A DNA stretch of 64,000 nt from an uncultured Eubacteriales bacterium (GCA_902773665.1 CACYFF010000007.1:1-64000), one strand, 5' to 3'; counted from the stretch's first letter, positions 1 to 8,171 are shown. Numbers and translations are program-made. The notes: a model not told the origin generated them from the letters alone.

Positions 1-122
1 ATTAGGTATCTTGACTCCTTTTCTCCCCATATGAAAACTCCCTTCATGATTAACAGTGATTTTCTTTTTTCACTGTCTCTCATAAAGGGAGCATATCACT
101 TCTGCAAACCCGCGTTTTTTAT

Positions 123-151
123 TTGACAACCATCTGCAACCTGTGTAAAAT
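123..151 (+). promoter_or_regulatory. Promoter of tRNA-Pro
   Basis: A consensus sigma-A-type promoter: -35 TTGACA at 123-128, a 17-base spacer, and -10 TAAAAT at 146-151. It lies 22 bases before the mature tRNA 5' end, as expected for a single-gene tRNA unit. Confidence 0.8.
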
Positions 152-173
152 AGTTGAGTGCAACAGATGTTGT

Positions 174-249
174 CCGGGTGTAGCGCAGATGGTAGCGTGC
201 TTGGTTCGGGACCAAGAGGCCGTGGGTTCAAATCCCGCCACTCGGACCA
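174..249 (+). tRNA. tRNA-Pro (anticodon CGG)
   Basis: A 76-nt cloverleaf. The acceptor stem is CCGGGTG paired with CACTCGG (one G-U), with discriminator A and a genome-encoded CCA. The anticodon stem CTTGG/CCAAG closes the loop TTCGGGA, giving anticodon CGG, which reads the proline codon CCG. The T arm carries the usual GGTTCAAATCC. Its own promoter and terminator flank it. An integrase remnant starts about 100 bases downstream, so this tRNA is probably the insertion site of a decayed element. Confidence 0.93.
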
Positions 250-250
250 A

Positions 251-291
251 AAGGCTTGAAATCCTAATGATTTCAAGCCTTCTTCGTTTTT
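251..291 (+). terminator. Terminator of tRNA-Pro
   Basis: A perfect 13-bp stem, 251-263 with 269-281, a 5-base loop, then a T-rich tract. It directly follows the tRNA CCA end. Confidence 0.85.
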
Positions 292-306
292 TGAGCCACT
301 TTTGCA

Positions 307-349
307 GGCCTCTTGGTTTTTTCACAGAAATGGAGGTAACCAAGAGGCC
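307..349 (+). repeat. Inverted repeat copying tRNA-Pro anticodon-arm sequence
   Basis: The arms GGCCTCTTGGT (307-317) and ACCAAGAGGCC (339-349) are perfect inverted repeats. The right arm, extended to 350, matches 12 bases of the tRNA at 211-222 (anticodon-stem 3' half and variable region). The ribosome binding site GGAGG of the integrase fragment sits in the loop just before the right arm, so a hairpin could hide or present it. It may be a remnant of the attachment or arm sites of the element, or a control hairpin; the sequence does not decide. Confidence 0.55.
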
Positions 350-352
350 GCT

Positions 353-748
353 ATGAAACAGATCCGAATCAACAATGAAGCAACTCTGAAGCAACTTTTT
401 AACAACTTTCTAGTAACTCGCCAAGCACTCGGAATACAAGAAAAGACCCATAAAACATATCAGGCGCACTTCAATGCGATGTGTCATTATTTAGATCCAG
501 ATGTTCCGATTTCGGAGTTCCAAAAGGATGATGTAAATCGCATGATTGTGAAGATGCGGGAAAAGGAATTATCTCCGAACAGCATCAAAACATACCTTAT
601 AACGCTGCGCGCCTTCTTTCGGTGGTGTAAAGAAGAAGGATACTGCGACATAACGATAAAGCCCTACAAAGGACAGGAGCGCATTAAGGAGACTTATACT
701 GAAGAGGAACTAAAAGCACTTTTAGAAAAGCCTAGGAGGACAGTTTAA
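353..748 (+). pseudogene. Truncated tyrosine recombinase (integrase), N-terminal part only
   Basis: About 131 residues from the ATG at 353, preceded by TGGAGG. The protein looks like the SAM-like N-terminal core-binding domain of phage/ICE tyrosine recombinases: a helical bundle with SPNSIKTYLITLRAFFRWC near the middle and EEELKALLEKP at its end. In intact family members this leads into a catalytic domain of ~170 residues with the R-H-R-Y residues. Here a TAA stops the frame at the junction. The following frames keep only a few codons (DDYEERN) that could continue the protein, then stop repeatedly. The catalytic domain is missing, so the gene is a remnant. Its place beside tRNA-Pro fits a decayed integrative element. 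Domain assignment is by eye. Confidence 0.75.
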
Positions 749-1302
749 TGGACGATTATGAAGAGCGCAACTTGCATCGGAAATGAAAGACTTATTGAAA
801 ATTACACTGAATGTGATAATCATCCTCGTGGGTAAGTGTAAAACTATAGAAGGGGCCAAAAGAGAACTCGAAAAAATAAGGGTTTCTATATAGTTTGTTT
901 GGAATTACAAGGTCAAAAGAAGGGTTTTAATCATGTCATTTCGTTAAGTCTGATTGCGATGATTAAAAGATTGCCCGGCTTATCATTCTCGACCGATACT
1001 TACTGGAGCGACTCGGGCATCCAGATGTAGATCCTTTTCTTTTGATAATGATTCTATGTATTAGACTTGGCTGGCCAAGAAATATATCCGGATAATAGAC
1101 ACCGAGATGAATACAAGAAATTGTGAATCCAGCAATATCAGCGGGAGATTTAATTTTGACTTAATCCGAAATACCATACAGGCTTATATAAAGTAACAAT
1201 GGACCCACTATAAACTGTACGCCTCAATTTAGAAACGTTGGAGAGGCTTGTTTTTATTAAGTATGGGATATATGATGATATGGAGAATGAAAGGGGGTTC
1301 AA
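749..1302. other. Non-coding remnant region of the integrated element
   Basis: About 550 AT-rich bases with no convincing gene on either strand: all frames are interrupted and none has a ribosome site with a family-like product. It lies between the broken integrase and the first intact cargo gene and most likely is decayed element DNA. The bases GGGTTCAAAT just before the next gene match part of the tRNA T arm, but ten bases are too few to call an attachment site. Confidence 0.5.
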
Positions 1303-2484
1303 ATGAATATTGATTACAAAAGCGAAATCGCGGCCCTTCATGATGAGACGATCGCCCTACGACGAGATATCCATGCTCATCCCGAGTTAGGATTCCAAGA
1401 GGAGCGGACAGCAGCGCTTATAGAAGCCCGTTTAAAGGAGCTGGATATTCCTGTCCGACGAATCGCGGGGACAGGCATCGTAGGGGTCCTTAAAGGAGAT
1501 AAGCCGGGAAACACAGTGATGCTTCGGTGTGAACTGGATGCGTTGCCCATCACAGAGGATAATGATCTTCCGTTCTGTTCTAAAAATCCCGGTGTGATGC
1601 ATGCTTGCGGCCACGACTGTCATGCGGCAATAACTGCGCAGATTGCTAAGATTCTCGCAGCTCATCGTAGTGAACTGCCGGGCACGGTGGTATTCATGTT
1701 TCAACCCGATGAGGAAGGTGCTGGAGCCATGCCTATGATTGAAGGTGGGGCACTGGAAGATCCCCGACCGAATGCTATCCTAGGACTGCACGTATGGTCC
1801 CAGTATCCTTTTGGTAAAGTGGCGATGTGCGCAGGCCCTATGAACGCCTCCAGTTACTACTTTAAGATTACCATTCATGGTAAAGACACTAGCGGATATG
1901 AACCGGAAAAAGGTGTGAGCCCTATCTCTTGCGCGGCACATGTTCTTCAAGCTATCGATACCATGCAGGCGATGGAGTTCAACGCTGTCAATGAACCAAC
2001 CCTAATAACAGTTGGGATGATCCATGCGGGTAACTATATGATCAATATTCCAGATGCATGTGAGATACAAGGATCCATCCGCTGCCTGCACGAAGACGAA
2101 AAGCGAGTACATGAACGATTTAGGGCACTGGTTGTAGATATCTGCAAGTCAATGCGTTGCACAGCAGATGTAGAGATTGAATGTGGCAACACCATGCTAT
2201 CCAATGACGAAAAGCTCTTTGAGATGGGCCGGGAGGTGGTAACAGAAACGCTTGGTCCGGACGCGATGCTTACCAAAGGGGTTCGCGGTATGGGGGGTGA
2301 CGATCTTGCGGAGTTCTTTAATGAAGGCATCCCGGGACTTTATTATATGGTAGGCATGGGGTCTCCAGAAAAAGGAACCACTGTGCAGCATCATAATAAG
2401 GATTTTCTAGTGGATGAAGATATACTGGATATAGCGCTGGAGCTGCAGCTGAAAATGGCTGTTCGCTTCCTGGAGGAGAACTGA
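1303..2484 (+). CDS. M20-family amidohydrolase
   Basis: A 393-residue zinc amidohydrolase of the peptidase M20D type (hippurate/indole-acetyl-amino-acid hydrolase group), expected to split N-acyl amino acids or small peptides in the cytoplasm. Metal-site motifs are visible: HACGHD (100-105), a Glu pair in QPDEEGAG (~137-138), GLHVW (162-165) and a C-terminal QHH. Two family positions differ: the usual RADMDALP reads RCELDALP (75-82), and the dimer-domain His of the GxxHG...P motif is Ser197. The start has AAAGGGGG before it. Alanine racemase follows 13 bases later, so the two are probably co-transcribed. Substrate unknown. Confidence 0.85.
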   Translation: MNIDYKSEIAALHDETIALRRDIHAHPELGFQEERTAALIEARLKELDIPVRRIAGTGIVGVLKGDKPGNTVMLRCELDALPITEDNDLPFCSKNPGVMHACGHDCHAAITAQIAKILAAHRSELPGTVVFMFQPDEEGAGAMPMIEGGALEDPRPNAILGLHVWSQYPFGKVAMCAGPMNASSYYFKITIHGKDTSGYEPEKGVSPISCAAHVLQAIDTMQAMEFNAVNEPTLITVGMIHAGNYMINIPDACEIQGSIRCLHEDEKRVHERFRALVVDICKSMRCTADVEIECGNTMLSNDEKLFEMGREVVTETLGPDAMLTKGVRGMGGDDLAEFFNEGIPGLYYMVGMGSPEKGTTVQHHNKDFLVDEDILDIALELQLKMAVRFLEEN

Positions 2485-2497
2485 GGGGGAGGATATT

Positions 2498-3649
2498 ATG
2501 AGATCATCTTGGGTTGAAGTGAATCTGGATGCACTGTATCACAACGCTGTATACATGAAGAGTCTGTTGGCGCCAGGCTGTAAACTTCTTGCTCCTGTAA
2601 AAGGCAATGCTTATGGCTTTGGCATTGTCCCGGCCGCTAAAGTTTTTGCTAAAGCTGGCGCTGAATACTTCGGAGTAGCAATCCCTGAAGAAGGAAAAGA
2701 ATTGCGAGAAGGGGGCCTCACTCAGCCAATCTTGGTCTTTGGTGCAACGTTCCCAGATGATTATTGTCTGCTTTTCGATTACAACCTAATCCCAAATGTT
2801 TTTCAGCTTAAGCAGGCAGAAGAGTTAAATGATCTAGCACTAGAGCGCGGCACAAAACTAACGATTCATTTAAGTGTGGATACAGGGTTGACACGTTTAG
2901 GGTTTGATTATACTGGCGAGTTGCTAGATACTATCGAAACAATTTGCCATATGCCCGGTCTTATTGTTGAGGGTATCTTTTCGATGCTTGCCACAACGGA
3001 ATTATATCCAAATCGGGAGTATTGCGATTGGCAATTCAATCGATTTATGATACTCTGCAACGAATTGGAGCAAAGGGGAATAAAGATTCCGTTGAAGCAC
3101 ATATGTGATGGGGGCGGTACTTTGGCGTTCCCGGAAATGCATCTTGATATGGTTCGTCCTGGGACTCCGTTATATGGTATGCTCAGCGGTGAGCCTGGAA
3201 GTATGGATGAGATCCAAGCACCTCTGCAGCCTGCAATCGAAGTAAAAACAAGGCTTGCATGTGTGAGGAGAGTGCCTAAGGGAACAAAAGTGGGTTACGG
3301 CGCCACATGGGAGGCACCTGCGGACTCTACCATAGGGGTTCTTCCGCTTGGCTTTGTTGATGGCGTAGCTAGGCAGGCCGCGGGAAAAGGTTGGGTGCTT
3401 GTCCAAGGAATAAAATGCCCCATTATCGGTCGTGTCTGCATGGATCAGCTGATGATCGATATGAGCAATGTCCAAAATCCACAGTTTGGTGAAGAAGTGG
3501 TTGTGATGGGTAGCCAAAATGGCGCTAAAATAGACATTCTTGAAGCTGGCGATTTTGCAGGAACTTCTGATACGGAATTTTCTTGCCGCTTAGGCAGACG
3601 TCTGCCGATCCGTTATGTTGGCAACTTGGCGGAGGAGTTCGGACTGTAG
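2498..3649 (+). CDS. Alanine racemase family protein (PLP)
   Basis: A 383-residue fold-type III PLP racemase, interconverting L- and D-alanine or a related amino acid. The PLP lysine is Lys35 in PVKGNAYGFG and the second catalytic base is Tyr267 in KVGYGATW; the C-terminal beta domain ends with a typical RLGRRLPIRY. It is divergent: the usual YGHG is YGFG, and the phosphate-binding HxANSxx segment reads HICDGGGTL (201-209). A broader or different amino-acid specificity is therefore possible. It has a strong site (GGGGGAGG) and sits behind the M20 amidohydrolase; together they could release and racemise an acylated amino acid. The second alr of the window (56.9 kb) is broken, so this may be the cell's working copy. 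Confidence 0.82.
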   Translation: MRSSWVEVNLDALYHNAVYMKSLLAPGCKLLAPVKGNAYGFGIVPAAKVFAKAGAEYFGVAIPEEGKELREGGLTQPILVFGATFPDDYCLLFDYNLIPNVFQLKQAEELNDLALERGTKLTIHLSVDTGLTRLGFDYTGELLDTIETICHMPGLIVEGIFSMLATTELYPNREYCDWQFNRFMILCNELEQRGIKIPLKHICDGGGTLAFPEMHLDMVRPGTPLYGMLSGEPGSMDEIQAPLQPAIEVKTRLACVRRVPKGTKVGYGATWEAPADSTIGVLPLGFVDGVARQAAGKGWVLVQGIKCPIIGRVCMDQLMIDMSNVQNPQFGEEVVVMGSQNGAKIDILEAGDFAGTSDTEFSCRLGRRLPIRYVGNLAEEFGL

Positions 3650-3795
3650 AATGAAATAATGCCGACTTCAAATATGAAGTGTTGAATTCATGTGACTTGA
3701 TTTTCCTCAAAACGCAAAGCACTACAACCCTTGCAAATTATTGCGTGGCCTATGACGGTATTAGCACTGAAATAGTACGTAAAAGCAATTGTCCT

Positions 3796-3835
3796 AAACC
3801 CTCTTTCTACGAAGTGTAAATAGGAGGGTTTTTCA
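3796..3835 (+). terminator. Terminator after the racemase gene
   Basis: AAACCCTC (3796-3803) pairs with GAGGGTTT (3824-3831), followed by T's. The loop is long (20 bases), so this is a moderate terminator at best. It ends the amidohydrolase-racemase unit. Confidence 0.5.
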
Positions 3836-3917
3836 TTTAACAGAATCAAAGGGGATATTGGCGAAACAGTATCTTTAGATATAGTAAAAGCATATTATTA
3901 AAAAGTAGGGGTTACAA

Positions 3918-4355
3918 ATGTCAAAAGAACGAATTGAACTGGCGGCAGCACTGAGCCGCTTTGCTCACAGAGGACAAGTCGATAAAGCAGAGCAGCCGTA
4001 TTATCTTCACCCGGAGGCAGTTGCTTCAATGGTAGAGGAAGAAGATGAGAAGATCGCTGCTTACCTGCATGATGTTTTGGAAGATACAGATATTCCGGCA
4101 GAAGTGATCAAAGACCTGTTTGGGGAATCTATTCTTCAGGCTGTTACAGCCTTAACTCGAAGAGATGACGAGGATTATTTTGCTTTTATCCGTCGTGCGA
4201 AAGAAAACAGCATTGCAGCGAAAGTTAAAATGGCAGACCTTCGTCACAACTCAGATCTAAGCAGGATTGCCCAGGTTACGGAAAAGGATTTGGAGCGATT
4301 GGAAAAATACAAAACAGCGATGAATATGCTCCTGGAGCAAACCAATAACAACTGA
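3918..4355 (+). CDS. HD-domain phosphohydrolase, RelA/SpoT-hydrolase-like
   Basis: A 145-residue single-domain protein resembling the N-terminal (p)ppGpp hydrolase domain of RelA/SpoT and small alarmone hydrolases of the MESH1 type. Visible motifs are RFAHRGQVD, QPYYLHPEAVA (metal His), the AYLHDVLEDT HD pair and VKMADLRHNSDL near the C-terminus. No synthetase, TGS or ACT domain follows. The family hydrolyses the 3'-pyrophosphate of (p)ppGpp or, in some members, NADPH; which applies here cannot be told. It stands alone at the right part of the AT-rich segment, with an A-rich upstream region and TAGGGG as ribosome site. Confidence 0.72.
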   Translation: MSKERIELAAALSRFAHRGQVDKAEQPYYLHPEAVASMVEEEDEKIAAYLHDVLEDTDIPAEVIKDLFGESILQAVTALTRRDDEDYFAFIRRAKENSIAAKVKMADLRHNSDLSRIAQVTEKDLERLEKYKTAMNMLLEQTNNN

Positions 4356-4467
4356 CCTGTCCCAAAATCAGCCTGCCATCTGCTATACTACTAAACAATA
4401 GGGAATCATATTACTTGAGCATCTAAAAAATGAATGTTCCTCTAAATAGATATACAAGGAGCTATTG

Positions 4468-4518
4468 ATGGACAGAAAGCCATTGGTATTAAAAAGATAC
4501 AATAGGAGAATACATTAG
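4468..4518 (+). CDS. Short upstream reading frame in phase with the next gene
   Basis: A 16-codon frame (MDRKPLVLKRYNRRIH) with a good site, AAGGAG, seven bases before its ATG. It ends in TAG and is exactly in phase with the gene whose first ATG is at 4525, two codons beyond the TAG. Either it is a leader peptide, or the larger gene originally began here and acquired an amber stop. See the finding on this locus. Confidence 0.35.
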   Translation: MDRKPLVLKRYNRRIH

Positions 4519-4524
4519 CAAGAA

Positions 4525-5361
4525 ATGAAAGGCAACGAATATAACGATCTGTGGACGGTCATAAGCAAGGCAGAAACTTCCCTTTACGACCGCCTGCCCG
4601 AAAAGTTTCTGGAGTTCGTCAAAGGCGCTATGGTTCCCGGGGCGGAGCCGGACGGCAGTTTAAAGGCATCCGGCGATGAACCGGTCATCCCCGATGCGGC
4701 AAAGGAGCTTCTGGCTGCCCTTTCTCTGACGTACTGGGCAGAAAGTGCAGCGCAGCGCCGCAGCTTCGCCCAGCAGCTGCACGAAAAAGAGCTGGCCTAT
4801 GCAAAAGAAGAGCCCCGTCCTATGACAGAGGAAGAGTATCAGGCGTTTCTCAGGGATTTTGACGACTGGAACGATCTGTTCGGTCCCATCCCGTTCTGGG
4901 CAGAGAGCCGTGGATGGCAGCCCGAGAGATGCTACGAAGTCGCCCCGGCCGATGAAAGCGCTGCGCTGAAAACCTGGGATATCGGCCTTAAGGAGGTCTA
5001 TGTGACCCGTGAGCAGCGGGAGCGGATCCTGAAAGAAGCACAGGAATGGGTGCTTACCGCGGACACAGTGGAAGAAGAAACGCTTTACTGGCACGATAAT
5101 GATAAGGACAGTTGGTCGAGCACGAAAGAGATCCCGGACTTTTATAAACGGGCTGTAGTCGTAAAGGACGGACATTTCTCCGGTGCACTGGTAAACACCG
5201 AGCTTTACACCGGAATGGGTCTTTCGGTATACCGGGATAAGGAATGCGGGATCCTCTTCACCGACGGCAGCAAGTCCGGAAGAACGTACGAGCACGAATC
5301 CCGTTCCAGCGACGAATCGTCCTATTCCAAGACCACGACATACACGTTAAAGAGAAAGTAA
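4525..5361 (+). CDS. Hypothetical protein (278 residues)
   Basis: I do not recognise a family. The product is hydrophilic and acidic, rich in Trp, Glu and Asp, with no signal peptide and no membrane segment. A recognisable stretch is FDDWNDLFGPIPFWAESRGW near residue 115. The C-terminal third (from about 200) is Ser/Tyr/Gly-rich and ends in TYTLKRK. The ATG at 4525 has no close ribosome site; AGGAG lies 16 bases upstream, and the better-placed start (4468) is cut off by an in-frame TAG. Base composition is more GC-rich than the genes before it, so the island probably ends just upstream. A strong hairpin terminator follows. Confidence 0.6.
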   Translation: MKGNEYNDLWTVISKAETSLYDRLPEKFLEFVKGAMVPGAEPDGSLKASGDEPVIPDAAKELLAALSLTYWAESAAQRRSFAQQLHEKELAYAKEEPRPMTEEEYQAFLRDFDDWNDLFGPIPFWAESRGWQPERCYEVAPADESAALKTWDIGLKEVYVTREQRERILKEAQEWVLTADTVEEETLYWHDNDKDSWSSTKEIPDFYKRAVVVKDGHFSGALVNTELYTGMGLSVYRDKECGILFTDGSKSGRTYEHESRSSDESSYSKTTTYTLKRK

Positions 5362-5364
5362 GCG

Positions 5365-5410
5365 AAAACCGCTGAGACTATTGAAAATCCAATGGCCTCA
5401 GCGGTTTTTT
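5365..5410. terminator. Bidirectional terminator
   Basis: AAAACCGCTGAG (5365-5376) pairs perfectly with CTCAGCGGTTTT (5397-5408), with T's on the plus side and A's on the other. It serves the hypothetical gene from the left and the glycosylase gene from the right. Confidence 0.85.
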
Positions 5411-5429
5411 CAACGTATTCTCTTATATC

Positions 5430-5927
5430 TCACGATCTCCGCACCCCTGGCGGGATCACACGGCGGCTCCATTCCGCCTGCAGCTTCTCCAGCGACCATG
5501 CGGCATTGGCCGGGCTCGTGGAGGGCAGACAGACCGCCTCGCGGCAGATCTTTGGCTGCACATACTTTTCGTAGTAGCGGTAGGCTGTCTTTCCGTTTAC
5601 GCAGATCGTACGGATCGGCGCATGGTCCAGAACGATACGCAGATCGTTGGGTACGACATTGCGGATGCTGGCGTCGGATGACCCCTCGATCTCGCAGGAA
5701 CCGATGACATCCCACAGCGCGATGCGGCTGCGCTGCAGAAAAGTCTTCTTTTCCGCGATCGTCTGCGGCACGTCCTCGTCAAACAAGGCCGCCAGCACCT
5801 TCCAGAAGCGGTTCTGCGGGTGCCCGTAGAAAAAGCCGGTCTCCCGGGACTTGACGGACGGAAAACTGCCGAGGATGAGGATCTCGGAATCGCTGTTGTA
5901 AAACGGCGGGATCGGATGGACGATCAT
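5430..5927 (-). CDS. DNA-deoxyinosine glycosylase / family-6-like uracil-DNA glycosylase
   Basis: A 165-residue base-excision repair enzyme of the UDG superfamily, closest by motif to the hypoxanthine-DNA glycosylase family (family 6). The N-terminal ILILGSFPSVKSRETGFFYG is the family's signature active-site strand and loop, followed by HPQNRFWKVL; the C-terminal LPSTSPANA is the DNA-intercalation motif. It would remove deaminated bases (hypoxanthine, possibly uracil) from DNA. It starts 15 bases after the lipoprotein gene and shares its transcript; the ribosome site is weak. Length fits the family. Confidence 0.8.
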   Translation of the reverse strand: MIVHPIPPFYNSDSEILILGSFPSVKSRETGFFYGHPQNRFWKVLAALFDEDVPQTIAEKKTFLQRSRIALWDVIGSCEIEGSSDASIRNVVPNDLRIVLDHAPIRTICVNGKTAYRYYEKYVQPKICREAVCLPSTSPANAAWSLEKLQAEWSRRVIPPGVRRS

Positions 5928-5942
5928 GGGCGTTTGCCGGAA

Positions 5943-6362
5943 CTATTCCGCCGGTACCACTTCGATCGTCACCGTGCCGGTAGCCTGTTCGAGGCAGGTG
6001 GCTCTCACAAGGTACTCGCCGGCATTCATCTCCGCCGAGGAGCTGTCCGTGCTCTCCAGGTTCGCCATGAAGATCGCTTCGCCGCTCAGGTCGGGCGCTT
6101 CCTCTTCGCTCACTTCCGTGCCGTCCAGGATCTCCACCCGAATCGACCCTTCCGTCAGATCAGCGGTCACAACGACCATTTCGCCTTCTCCGACGACGAG
6201 GCCGCCGACGGCAGCAACGCTGTCTTTCTCGGCGTTCTTGGCAGTGACCGTCATCTTCTTTTCCTCGGTTCCCTCCAGACTGAATTCCGACGTGGTGCAG
6301 GCGGTAAACGCCAGCATGGCCAAGGCCAAGATTAAAACGATCGCAATACTTTTTCTTCTCAT
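5943..6362 (-). CDS. Small secreted lipoprotein
   Basis: A 139-residue protein with a lipoprotein signal: positive MRRK, a hydrophobic stretch and the lipobox LAFTAC, so Cys22 is the likely lipidated residue. The mature part is acidic and Thr/Val/Glu-rich, probably beta-structured, with no cysteine ligands or enzyme motif that I can name. It lies between ilvC-like and glycosylase genes on the same strand. Function unknown; anchoring to the outer face of the membrane is inferred from the signal. Confidence 0.7.
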   Translation of the reverse strand: MRRKSIAIVLILALAMLAFTACTTSEFSLEGTEEKKMTVTAKNAEKDSVAAVGGLVVGEGEMVVVTADLTEGSIRVEILDGTEVSEEEAPDLSGEAIFMANLESTDSSSAEMNAGEYLVRATCLEQATGTVTIEVVPAE

Positions 6363-6392
6363 AGATAAATACCCCTCTTTTTACAGATCTCT

Positions 6393-7382
6393 TTATTTCA
6401 GTTTTTCGAAGGTCCTCGCCTCCGCCATGGACATGTCGGAATGGAGCGCTTCGTCTCTCATCTTTTCCAGCGTGGCGAGGTTATTGACTTCCTGTTCCTC
6501 GTCCCATGCCTTCGTAAAGATGCCGTCCTTGATCTGATCGTAGCGGTCACGCAGGAATTCCCGGATCGGCGTGGGATCGAAGGTGTTAAAGCTGCGCAGC
6601 TGGCCGAACTGGGACGTGTGGGAATGGAACGGCATCTGACGGTACATGCCAAGCTCTGCGGCCTTTTCCATCATGTACATCGGCTCCTTGGACAGGTAGG
6701 CTTCCATCAGAACGGCTTCTTCCGGGTGGCCCATCTTCTCCGCCAGCAGCTTAAAGGATTCGTCGAACACATGGTAGATGATGGGCCAGGTGCCCTGCTC
6801 CGCCATCAGATCCAGCATGGTCTCGTCGTCGAAGCTGACCTCGATGGCGCCCTTCTTGGTGGAACCGATCGCCTTGCACAGCGCCTTGCCGTACTCCAGA
6901 GCCTTGCCGGAAGCGTCCTGAGCAACACCTACGAAGGAAGGGAATCCCTCGCCCCGCAGGAACATCTGCCGTACGCCGTCGCCGATCATGCGGGGCGCCG
7001 CCATCACGACGTCCACGAAGGACGGGGGAACGATCTTTTTAAAGGTGATGTTATAGGCGGAGGCGAAATTGACGATGTTGCCCGGCTCCAGCCCCGGTGC
7101 GATCTGCTCGTTGAAGATCGCCGGTGCATATTCGTCCGGCAGCAGCATAAAGAGGATGTCTGCCTCCTTGGACGCCTCTTCGATGGGCTTGACCGCGAAA
7201 CCATCTTCAATGGCCTGGTCGTAAGAGCTGTCCTTGCGGCTTCCGACGATGATCTTGGTGCAGCCGGAATCCTTCATGTTGAGCGCCTGCGCGCGGCCCT
7301 GGTTGCCGTAGCCGATGATCGCGATGGTCTTGTCCTTCACCAGATCGAGATCGCAGTCCTTATCGTAATAGATCGTTGCCAT
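6393..7382 (-). CDS. IlvC-like (ketol-acid reductoisomerase family) protein with altered active site
   Basis: A 329-residue class-I KARI homologue. The N-terminal Rossmann domain has GYGNQGRAQALNMKDSG (24-40) and the cofactor-loop VGSRKDSS (46-53). In true IlvC the next motifs are FAHGFNIHF and APKGPGH; here they read FASAYNITF (106-114) and APRMIGD (129-135), so the catalytic His and Lys positions are Ser108 and Arg131. Metal-site Asp191 and Glu195 are kept (DLMAEQ) and Glu227 is kept, but the position of the fourth acidic ligand is Ser231. It is therefore either a diverged oxidoreductase on another substrate or inactive as KARI. It is last in the T-box operon, 24 bases after the amidohydrolase gene. 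Confidence 0.8.
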   Translation of the reverse strand: MATIYYDKDCDLDLVKDKTIAIIGYGNQGRAQALNMKDSGCTKIIVGSRKDSSYDQAIEDGFAVKPIEEASKEADILFMLLPDEYAPAIFNEQIAPGLEPGNIVNFASAYNITFKKIVPPSFVDVVMAAPRMIGDGVRQMFLRGEGFPSFVGVAQDASGKALEYGKALCKAIGSTKKGAIEVSFDDETMLDLMAEQGTWPIIYHVFDESFKLLAEKMGHPEEAVLMEAYLSKEPMYMMEKAAELGMYRQMPFHSHTSQFGQLRSFNTFDPTPIREFLRDRYDQIKDGIFTKAWDEEQEVNNLATLEKMRDEALHSDMSMAEARTFEKLK

Positions 7383-7406
7383 AGTGTTATCCTTTCTGTC
7401 GAACGC

Positions 7407-8171
7407 TTACGCCATTTTCAGCAGCTTTTCGATGTTGCCGTGCAGGATCTTCTCCAGGCCCTCATCGGTGAGCGTGCCGGGGAAATAGGTGTTCATGTTG
7501 TCGAAGATCGCCAGGTGGGCGCCGATGTCGGTGACCGGCGTATCCGTTCCGAAGATGATCTTATCCGGGCCGCAGAGGCGGATCGCCCGCTCCATCTTGA
7601 AGTTGTGGGGAGAGCATTCCGCGGTATCGAGCCAGATGTTTTCGTGGGACCGGCAGACCTCGATCGCATCGAGCCACAGGCCGTGGCACATGTGGGCGAC
7701 GATGATCTTGCATTCCGGGAAGGCTTCCGCCAGCGCGGCGAACTGGTAGGGGCTGCCGTAGCCGTCCTCTTCGCCGTGGAACAGGAGCGGCACGTCGTAT
7801 TCCGCTGCCAGGTTCATGACCGGTTCCATCATCTTGAGGCTGTCTACCCGGTAGTAATTGGCTGTCGGGTGCATCTTGATGCCCTTGAACCCTTCACCGC
7901 CCACATACCGCTTGATGGCCTCCACCGAATCCTGTTCGTGGACCGGACAGACGACGACGAAGGGAATGTAGAACGGGTCGCGTTTCGCGAGAGCGCAGAC
8001 GTCCGCGTTGCCTCTTTCGATGTCGTTTAAGACATCCCAGGTGCTGATGCAGGCATAGTCGATGCCGAAGCTCTGCATGATCTCCTTCATTCGCTCGGGA
8101 GAATATGGATTCTTGACTTTACCCATCCATGAGCCGCCGATGTGCGCATGGGAATCGATGATCTTGCCCAT
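7407..8171 (-). CDS. Amidohydrolase-2 family TIM-barrel protein
   Basis: A 254-residue metal-dependent hydrolase or decarboxylase of the amidohydrolase-2 group (relatives include ACMSD-type decarboxylases). It opens with IDSHAHIGG (metal HxH), then LFHGEEDG, VAHMCHG (His on a later strand) and IFGTDTPV (the metal Asp). The family acts on carboxylated or lactone-like small molecules in the cytoplasm. The start has GAAAGGAG. It lies between PFOR and the IlvC-like gene; the 60-base gap before it contains an extended -10, so it may also have its own weak promoter. Substrate unknown, but the operon suggests a short branched organic acid. Confidence 0.72.
   Translation of the reverse strand: MGKIIDSHAHIGGSWMGKVKNPYSPERMKEIMQSFGIDYACISTWDVLNDIERGNADVCALAKRDPFYIPFVVVCPVHEQDSVEAIKRYVGGEGFKGIKMHPTANYYRVDSLKMMEPVMNLAAEYDVPLLFHGEEDGYGSPYQFAALAEAFPECKIIVAHMCHGLWLDAIEVCRSHENIWLDTAECSPHNFKMERAIRLCGPDKIIFGTDTPVTDIGAHLAIFDNMNTYFPGTLTDEGLEKILHGNIEKLLKMA

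Noticed and set aside
54-86. Hairpin ACAGTGA/TCACTGT as a terminator at the left edge
   Set aside because: No T-run follows the 3' arm and the upstream gene is outside the window.
1283-1302. GGGTTCAAAT resembling the tRNA T arm, as a right attachment site
   Set aside because: Only ten bases match, and they include the next gene's ribosome-site region; chance is likely.
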